A stretch of DNA of 13,582 nt from RGIG8767 sp964487395 (lineage in GTDB: Bacteria > Bacillota > Clostridia > Lachnospirales > Lachnospiraceae), in assembly GCA_964487395.1 (NCBI GenBank), contig CAZAQH010000057.1, forward strand, positions 1 through 13,582, given 5' to 3'. Position numbers and translations under genes: made by a program. Positions 8,210 to 13,582 of the stretch are shown here, piece after piece (the stretch's first letter is position 1; every line of letters begins with the position of its first letter). The notes under the pieces are model-generated. The model was not told the DNA's origin, did no database searches, and worked only from the letters and a program-made list of their open reading frames with translations.

Positions 8210-9646
8210 ATGTTAGATGAAGCAAATGCTTTTGAAAATCGACCGGTAAGTATGAATGAAAAGAATAATTTATTGGAAATCGAAGAACATATGTATATTT
8301 TAGATGATGTTGATAAACCTAATGTTTTTCGTAATATGTTTCCGTATTCAGAAGTGCCAAAGATTCCTTTTAATGATAGAATTGTGCCTCATAATATGCC
8401 AAAGGATATCTGGATTACAGATACGACATTTCGTGATGGTCAGCAGTCCAGAGCACCATACACAACCGAGCAGATTGTAACTATTTATGATTACTTACAT
8501 AAATTGGGTGGACCAAATGGCATGATTCGTGCAAGCGAATTCTTTTTATATAGTAAAAAAGATAGAGATGCCGTATATAAATGTATGGAAAGAGGCTATG
8601 AATTTCCGGAGGTAACAAGTTGGATTCGTGCCAGCAAAGAAGACTTTAAACTTGTAAAAGAAATCGGAATGAAGGAAACAGGTATTTTAGTTAGTTGTTC
8701 TGATTATCATATTTTTCTAAAACTAAAAATGACTAGAAAACAGGCGATGGATCATTATCTTAGTGTAATCAGAGATTGTCTGGAAGAAGGAATCAGCCCA
8801 AGATGTCATTTAGAAGATATTACACGTGCAGATATTTATGGATATGTTGTTCCGTTCTGCCATGAATTGATGAGATTAATGGAAGAATACAAGATTCCGA
8901 TTAAGGTTCGTGCATGCGATACAATGGGGTATGGTGTTAATTACCCTGGTGCTGTCATTCCAAGAAGTGTTCAGGGTATTATTTATGCTCTGCATACACA
9001 TGCAGGAGTACCGCATTCCATGCTTGAATGGCACGGACACAATGATTTTTATAAAGCAGTATCAAATTCTACGACAGCCTGGTTATATGGTTGTGCAGGC
9101 ATTAATACTTCTTTATTTGGAATTGGAGAGAGGACAGGCAATACACCACTTGAAGCCATGGTATTTGAATATGCTCAGTTAAAAGGTGGTTTGAATGGTA
9201 TGGACACCAGAGTTATTACAGAACTGGCTGAATATTACGAGAATGAAATCGGATATCAGATTCCGGAAAGAACACCTTTCGTAGGTAAGAATTTCAATGT
9301 AACAAGAGCTGGAATTCATGCAGATGGATTACTTAAGAATGAAGAGATTTACAATATATTTGATACCGAGAAGTTTTTGAATAGACCAGTGCTTTGTGCA
9401 GTATCAAATACATCAGGACTTGCAGGAATTGCACATTGGATTAATACATATTATCGTTTAAAAGAAGAAGATCATATTGATAAAAGTTCTGAACTTGTTC
9501 ATGCAGTAAAGGAATGGGTTGACGAAGAATATGTATCAGGACGTGTGACAGTATTAACAGATGGTGAATTAGTGAGTGTGATTCAGAAAAACTGTAAGAA
9601 AATGGGAATTACATTAGAAAAAGGAATGATAAAAAAGAATGATTAA
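8210..9646 (+). CDS. Probable Re-citrate synthase (isopropylmalate/homocitrate synthase fold)
   Basis: This 478-residue HMG-CoA-lyase-like TIM-barrel enzyme would condense oxaloacetate and acetyl-CoA to citrate. The family hallmarks are present: DTTFRDGQQ at residues 71-79 (Arg75 catalytic, Asp76 metal ligand), HGHND at 275-279 (His275 and His277 metal ligands), GERTGNTPLE at 306-315 and AGIHADG at 367-373. The roughly 60-residue N-terminal extension and the lack of a LeuA-type C-terminal allosteric domain argue against a plain 2-isopropylmalate synthase. The choice of citrate as product rests mainly on context: an isocitrate dehydrogenase gene lies two genes on, and no leucine genes are nearby. 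In clostridia such as Clostridium kluyveri, Re-citrate synthase belongs to this protein family. Homocitrate or citramalate synthase remain alternatives. The ATG at 8210 has GGAG at 8201-8204 with a 5-base spacer. The gene is first in the operon, directly behind the palindrome-covered promoter. Confidence 0.85.
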   Translation: MLDEANAFENRPVSMNEKNNLLEIEEHMYILDDVDKPNVFRNMFPYSEVPKIPFNDRIVPHNMPKDIWITDTTFRDGQQSRAPYTTEQIVTIYDYLHKLGGPNGMIRASEFFLYSKKDRDAVYKCMERGYEFPEVTSWIRASKEDFKLVKEIGMKETGILVSCSDYHIFLKLKMTRKQAMDHYLSVIRDCLEEGISPRCHLEDITRADIYGYVVPFCHELMRLMEEYKIPIKVRACDTMGYGVNYPGAVIPRSVQGIIYALHTHAGVPHSMLEWHGHNDFYKAVSNSTTAWLYGCAGINTSLFGIGERTGNTPLEAMVFEYAQLKGGLNGMDTRVITELAEYYENEIGYQIPERTPFVGKNFNVTRAGIHADGLLKNEEIYNIFDTEKFLNRPVLCAVSNTSGLAGIAHWINTYYRLKEEDHIDKSSELVHAVKEWVDEEYVSGRVTVLTDGELVSVIQKNCKKMGITLEKGMIKKND

Positions 9647-10331
9647 TTATGATGTAAAACAAGAGGTTACAGATAAGTTTTCTCTTCGTGGTCGTGTTTT
9701 TCATAAAATAAGAGAAGATATTTTAAGTGGTAAATATAAAGAAAATGAGGAATTAAAGGAAGTTGCAATTGGCGAGGAACTGGGTGTGAGCAGGACACCT
9801 GTAAGAGAGGCGTTCAGACAATTAGAACTGGAAGGCCTGATTCAGATTATACCTAATAAGGGTGCTTATGTAACAGGAATTACAGTAAAGGATGTAGAAG
9901 ATATCTATATGATTCGTTCTAAACTGGAAGGATTGTGTGCAAGATGGGCAACAGAGCATATTTCAGAAGAACAGATGGAAGAATTGGAAGAAAATATATA
10001 TTTATCGGAATTCCATGCATCCAAGGGACATAGTGAACAGATTGCAGAACTTGATAATCGTTTTCATGAAATATTATATGAGGCATGTAATTCTAAAATG
10101 TTGGAGCATCAGTTAAGAGATTTTCACGAATATGTGCTAAGAGTCAGAAGAAAAACCTTATCACAGGATAAAAGAAGTACAGCATCTACACATGAACATC
10201 GTTTGCTTATGGAGGCAATTAAAGCAAAGAATGCCGATGAGGCAGAACGGCTTGCCAATATTCATATTGTGAATGCTTATGCAAACATGGTTAAGAATGG
10301 TTTGTACGAAGCCTATGGAAGTCAGGAATAA
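9639..10331 (+). CDS. GntR-family transcriptional regulator, FadR/FCD subfamily
   Basis: This 230-residue DNA-binding regulator has an N-terminal winged helix (residues about 14-80, with VSRTPVREAFRQLELEGLI as recognition region and NKGAYV as wing). An all-helical FCD effector domain follows (about 84-225). Asp139, His143, His187 and His209 are spaced like the metal-binding residues of FCD domains, which commonly bind carboxylates near the metal. The start overlaps the end of the citrate synthase gene by 8 bases and has only a weak, distant AGGA (about 9620-9624), so translation is probably coupled. The next gene follows after 45 bases. I infer autoregulation through the palindrome at 8140-8173. 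An intermediate such as citrate, isocitrate or 2-oxoglutarate is a reasonable but untested effector. Confidence 0.93.
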   Translation: MINYDVKQEVTDKFSLRGRVFHKIREDILSGKYKENEELKEVAIGEELGVSRTPVREAFRQLELEGLIQIIPNKGAYVTGITVKDVEDIYMIRSKLEGLCARWATEHISEEQMEELEENIYLSEFHASKGHSEQIAELDNRFHEILYEACNSKMLEHQLRDFHEYVLRVRRKTLSQDKRSTASTHEHRLLMEAIKAKNADEAERLANIHIVNAYANMVKNGLYEAYGSQE

Positions 10332-10376
10332 GTTGTGGTATTATTTTACTAAACATTAGGAAAGCGAGAACGATAA

Positions 10377-11588
10377 ATGGACAAGATTAAAATGACAACA
10401 CCCCTTGTTGAGATGGATGGGGATGAAATGACAAGAATTCTGTGGACAATGATAAAAGATGAGTTATTATATCCTTTTATTGAAATGAACACAGAGTACT
10501 ATGATTTGGGTTTAAAACACCGCAATGATACAAATGACCAGGTGACAGTGGATTCTGCGAATGCTACTATGAAATATGGTGTTGCAGTCAAATGTGCAAC
10601 AATCACTCCAAATGCAGCCAGAATGGATGAATATAACTTAAAGGAAATGTGGAAAAGCCCAAATGGTACAATAAGAGCAATGCTTGATGGAACGGTTTTC
10701 AGAACTCCTATTATTGTAAAAGGAATTGAACCATGCGTTCGTAACTGGGAACAGCCAATCACACTTGCACGTCATGCATATGGTGATGTTTATAAAAATG
10801 TTGAAATCAAAGTACCTGGAAAAGGAAAAGCAGAACTTGTATTTACAGGAGAAGATGGCACCGTTATCAAAGAGACAATTCATGATTTTAAGGGTGCAGG
10901 TATTATTCAGGGTATGCACAACACGGAAAAATCCATTGAAAGTTTTGCAAGAGCATGCTTAAGTTATGCAGTTGCCACAAAACAGGATATTTGGTTTGCA
11001 ACAAAAGATACCATATCTAAAAAGTATGATCATACATTTAAAGATATTTTTGCAGACATTTATGAAAAAGAATATAAAGATCAATTTGAAAAGCTCGGAA
11101 TTGAATATTTCTATACTTTGATTGATGATGCGGTAGCACGTGTTATGAAGTCAAAAGGTGGATTTATCTGGGCATGTAAGAATTATGATGGAGATGTTAT
11201 GAGTGACATGGTATCATCTGCATTTGGTTCACTTGCTATGATGACAAGTGTTTTGGTATCACCAAGTGGTGTTTTTGAATATGAAGCAGCACATGGAACG
11301 GTTCAGAGACATTATTACAAGCATTTAAAAGGCGAGGAAACCTCTACCAATTCTGTTGCAACAATTTTTGCATGGACAGGAGCTCTTAAGAAAAGAGGAG
11401 AGTTGGACGCTAACAATGATTTGATTAAGTTTGCTGATGCACTTGAAAAGGCTACACTTAGCACAATCGAGTTTGGTAAGATGACAAAGGATTTGGCATT
11501 GATTACCTCTTTAAAAGATGTAACGGTATTAAATTCCGAAGATTTCATTAAAGCAATCAAAGTAAATCTTGAAAAAGAATTAGCATAA
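10377..11588 (+). CDS. icd: NADP-dependent isocitrate dehydrogenase (eukaryotic-like, type II family)
   Basis: This 403-residue enzyme oxidatively decarboxylates isocitrate to 2-oxoglutarate with NADP. It is full length and belongs to the same family as human IDH1 rather than the E. coli Icd type. Substrate residues keep the IDH1 numbering: Ser94 and Asn96 in KSPNGTIR, Arg100, Arg109, Arg132 and Tyr139. Metal ligands Asp250, Asp273 and Asp277 (in NYDGDVMSD) and catalytic Lys210 are also present. HGTVQRH at 306-312 keeps the Arg-His pair that contacts the NADP 2'-phosphate in this family, supporting NADP over NAD. The start ATG at 10377 has only a modest ribosome binding site (AGGAAAG at 10358-10364, GCGAG at 10364-10368). 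It is the last gene of the operon, and its stop codon abuts the terminator stem. Its likely role is supplying 2-oxoglutarate for glutamate synthesis plus NADPH; the aconitase needed between the two enzymes is not in this window. Confidence 0.95.
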   Translation: MDKIKMTTPLVEMDGDEMTRILWTMIKDELLYPFIEMNTEYYDLGLKHRNDTNDQVTVDSANATMKYGVAVKCATITPNAARMDEYNLKEMWKSPNGTIRAMLDGTVFRTPIIVKGIEPCVRNWEQPITLARHAYGDVYKNVEIKVPGKGKAELVFTGEDGTVIKETIHDFKGAGIIQGMHNTEKSIESFARACLSYAVATKQDIWFATKDTISKKYDHTFKDIFADIYEKEYKDQFEKLGIEYFYTLIDDAVARVMKSKGGFIWACKNYDGDVMSDMVSSAFGSLAMMTSVLVSPSGVFEYEAAHGTVQRHYYKHLKGEETSTNSVATIFAWTGALKKRGELDANNDLIKFADALEKATLSTIEFGKMTKDLALITSLKDVTVLNSEDFIKAIKVNLEKELA

Positions 11589-11631
11589 AAAATGGGAAGT
11601 CCTGTTTATTCAGACAGGACTTCCCATTTTT
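11589..11631. terminator. Bidirectional intrinsic terminator between convergent genes
   Basis: The arms 11589-11605 and 11614-11630 are perfect 17-base reverse complements (core TGGGAAGTCCTGT / ACAGGACTTCCCA) around an 8-base loop. On the plus strand the stem ends in TTTTT, and on the minus strand in TTTTTT, so it can stop transcription from both sides. The plus-strand stem starts right after the isocitrate dehydrogenase stop codon. The right arm lies inside the 3' end of the convergent ABC-F gene and encodes its last residues. Confidence 0.92.
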
Positions 11632-13504
11632 CATAATAATCATTTAAGGAAATGGCAATGCTTTCTTTTTCCTTTTGTAATTTAATTAATTCGGCAACAT
11701 TATTACAATATTCTTCTGAACACATCAAATTATCGATTTCTTTGTTACGGGCTTCAAATTGTTCGATTTTTTCCTCAATCTGGATTCGTTCGGCTTCTTT
11801 TTTTCGCTGTTTTGCCTGTATTTCTTTTTGGGTTTTCCAATCAATTTTACTTTCACTTTCCATAACTTCATTAGAAGAAGCAGTCAGACTATCTTTGGCA
11901 TGTATTTTCTTTTCAAGATAATAATCATAATTACCAAGATAATTTGTTATAGATTGTGCGGACAAATCAAGAATTCTTGAGGCAGTACGATTAATAAAAT
12001 AACGGTCATGCGACACATAAAGAACGGTTCCTGTATAGGAATTTATGGCATCCTCCAATATTTCCTTTGAGGCGATATCTAAATGGTTGGTAGGCTCATC
12101 CAAAATCAGGGAATTAGCTTCTGATAACATAAGCTTTGCAAGAGAAACACGTCCTTTTTCACCGCCGCTTAAAGCAGAAATGGGTTTAAACACATCATCA
12201 CCCGTAAATAAAAAAGCAGCTAGTACATTGCGAATCTCTGTATTATTCAATGTGGGATAAGTATCTGAAATTTCTTCAAAAATATTTTTATCATTATGTA
12301 GCACATGATGTTCCTGATCATAATAACCTATGGTAACATTTGTCCCAGTTTTAATTATGCCTTCGTCTGCCGGAATAATATCGTTAATTATTTTTAGTAT
12401 TGTTGTTTTGCCGGTTCCATTGTCACCAATGATTGCAACATGTTCTCCCTTTTTCAGAAAGAAGGTAAGGTTATTAAAAAGAGTATTATGTTCAAAGGAT
12501 TTTGAGAGATTTTCAACGGTTAATACATCATTTCCACTTTCCATACGTGGAATTAATGAAAAACGCATCTGATTAACATCTTCTAATGGCTTATCAATTA
12601 CATCAATTTTATCTAATAATTTTTCACGACTTTCGGCACGTTTAATTGATTTCTCGCGGTTAAAAGAACGAAGTTTCTCGATTACTTCTTCCTGATGCTT
12701 GATTTCACGCTGTTGATTATAATAAGCATTTAATGCACTGATTCTTAAAATCTCTTTTTTAGCAGCGTAGTCTGTGTAATTGCCGGTAAAAGTAGTAAGA
12801 TTACCATTTTCAAGTTCTAATACTTTATTAACAATTTTATCAAGAAAATATCGGTCATGAGATACAATCAGTACAGTACCTTTATAATTAAGCAGATAAT
12901 TTTCAAGCCAGACGATAGAAGTCATATCAAGATGATTTGTAGGCTCATCTAAAATAATAAGGTCGGGTTTGTTAAGTAATAATTTACCTAAGGCAACTCG
13001 GGTTTTCTGACCGCCGGATAAGGTATTGATTTTTTGAGAAAAGTCATTATCTGAAAAACCAAGTCCTTTTAAAATGCCTGTTATTTCACTTTTATACAGA
13101 TACCCACCATCACGTTCGAAGAGGTGTGTTGCATTTGTATATTGCTCCATTAAGGCGGTTAATTCGGCATCAGCAAGGTGTTTCATACGGGCTTCCATAT
13201 CATGAATCTGTTCTTCTAAATCAATTAAAGACTGCTTTACGGATAACAATTCATCATATATGGTGTTATCACTTTCCATCAGTGCATTCTGTGGAAGATA
13301 ACCTAATGTTTTATCTTTTGAAAATGTAACCGTTCCATCATCAGAAGATAATTCATTCATAATAATTCGAATGAGGGTTGTTTTACCGGAACCGTTTAAT
13401 CCGATTAAAGCAGCCTTATCATATTCATTTAAGTGAAAACTGATATGATTCAGTATATGATTGTCTATAAATGACTTATCTATATTTTGACAGGATAATA
13501 ACAT
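11606..13504 (-). CDS. ABC-F family ATPase, YdiF/Uup-like ribosome-associated translation factor
   Basis: This 632-residue protein has two ATPase domains and no membrane segment. Domain 1 has Walker A GLNGSGKTT (35-43), signature LSGGQ (162-166), catalytic Glu187 in ILDEPTNHLD and the switch His216. Domain 2 has GDNGTGKTT (360-368), LSGGE (445-449), Glu470 and His499. A charged helical linker at about 245-325 corresponds to the P-site-tRNA-interacting motif of ABC-F proteins. A Glu/Lys-rich C-terminal extension (about 535-630) is probably a coiled coil, as in Uup and YdiF. Its architecture fits the housekeeping YdiF-like group, though a resistance role cannot be excluded from sequence alone. 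The ATG at 13504 has AGGGAG at 13515-13520 with a 10-base spacer. It is convergent with the citrate operon, and its stop codon lies in the loop of the shared terminator. Its promoter is not visible and probably lies beyond the window. Confidence 0.93.
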   Translation of the reverse strand: MLLSCQNIDKSFIDNHILNHISFHLNEYDKAALIGLNGSGKTTLIRIIMNELSSDDGTVTFSKDKTLGYLPQNALMESDNTIYDELLSVKQSLIDLEEQIHDMEARMKHLADAELTALMEQYTNATHLFERDGGYLYKSEITGILKGLGFSDNDFSQKINTLSGGQKTRVALGKLLLNKPDLIILDEPTNHLDMTSIVWLENYLLNYKGTVLIVSHDRYFLDKIVNKVLELENGNLTTFTGNYTDYAAKKEILRISALNAYYNQQREIKHQEEVIEKLRSFNREKSIKRAESREKLLDKIDVIDKPLEDVNQMRFSLIPRMESGNDVLTVENLSKSFEHNTLFNNLTFFLKKGEHVAIIGDNGTGKTTILKIINDIIPADEGIIKTGTNVTIGYYDQEHHVLHNDKNIFEEISDTYPTLNNTEIRNVLAAFLFTGDDVFKPISALSGGEKGRVSLAKLMLSEANSLILDEPTNHLDIASKEILEDAINSYTGTVLYVSHDRYFINRTASRILDLSAQSITNYLGNYDYYLEKKIHAKDSLTASSNEVMESESKIDWKTQKEIQAKQRKKEAERIQIEEKIEQFEARNKEIDNLMCSEEYCNNVAELIKLQKEKESIAISLNDYYEKWEVLSE

Positions 13505-13539
13505 TTTGTATTTTCTCCCTATGGATTTAATAGACTCTC

Positions 13540-13579
13540 GGAATCTCTAAGCCTCTGTTTATCTGGCTTCTGAGATTCC
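13540..13579. repeat. Imperfect inverted repeat in the leader of the ABC-F gene
   Basis: GGAATCTC (13540-13547) pairs with GAGATTCC (13572-13579), and AAGCC (13549-13553) with GGCTT (13565-13569), across a one-by-two mismatch and an 11-base loop. On the minus strand it lies about 35 bases upstream of the ABC-F start. No T-run follows it towards the gene, so it is not a typical terminator in that direction. It could be a leader RNA structure, an operator, or the end of a neighbouring unit beyond the window edge. Confidence 0.5.
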
Positions 13580-13582
13580 ATT

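Noticed and set aside
8910..9182. 90-codon plus-strand ORF inside the citrate synthase gene
   Set aside because: It lies wholly inside the conserved TIM-barrel coding region in another frame, with no supporting signals.
8210..9646. 2-isopropylmalate synthase (leucine biosynthesis) as the annotation
   Set aside because: There is no LeuA regulatory domain, no leucine gene nearby, and the operon contains isocitrate dehydrogenase. The citrate-forming reading is preferred, though not proven.
11606..13504. Antibiotic-resistance ABC-F (Msr/Vga/Lsa type) or an ABC transporter ATPase
   Set aside because: The long C-terminal charged helical extension and overall architecture fit the YdiF/Uup-like housekeeping group, and no permease gene is adjacent.

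Overview
The window looks like chromosome from a low-GC, Gram-positive Clostridia-type anaerobe, most likely a member of the Lachnospiraceae. Three things point there: BspA-like leucine-rich-repeat surface proteins ending in P-x-TGD sorting signals, a citrate synthase of the isopropylmalate/homocitrate synthase fold instead of a classical one, and AT-rich genes with strong GGAG-type ribosome binding sites. The family placement is inference; no rRNA or other marker gene is present.

Layout. Positions 1-8116 (+) hold a probable surface operon. It starts with a very large LRR surface protein whose 5' end lies outside the window. A second LRR surface protein with its own signal peptide follows 18 bases later, and a compact subtilisin-family protease without a signal peptide follows 43 bases after that. 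The two surface proteins share a related C-terminal module and the same type of cell-wall anchor.

Positions 8134-11631 (+) hold a well-delimited metabolic operon. It has a consensus sigma-A-type promoter overlapped by a 34-bp near-perfect palindrome, then a probable Re-citrate synthase, a GntR/FadR-type (FCD) regulator overlapping it by 8 bases, an NADP-dependent isocitrate dehydrogenase, and a strong hairpin terminator. Together with an aconitase, which is not in the window, these enzymes would run the oxidative branch from oxaloacetate and acetyl-CoA to 2-oxoglutarate, the precursor of glutamate. The regulator probably binds the palindrome and controls its own operon.

Positions 11606-13504 (-) hold a convergent ABC-F ATPase of the YdiF/Uup type, a ribosome-associated translation factor. 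Its last codons form one arm of the shared terminator. Its upstream leader contains an imperfect inverted repeat at 13540-13579, at the window edge.

The coding is dense: no gap reaches 300 bases. I saw no RNA gene, CRISPR array, insertion sequence or phage gene. No strongly novel defence-type or mobile system is visible. The points most worth following are the operator/promoter of the citrate operon, the unusual gene set of that operon, the paired LRR proteins with their shared C-terminal module, and the cytoplasmic-looking protease behind them.
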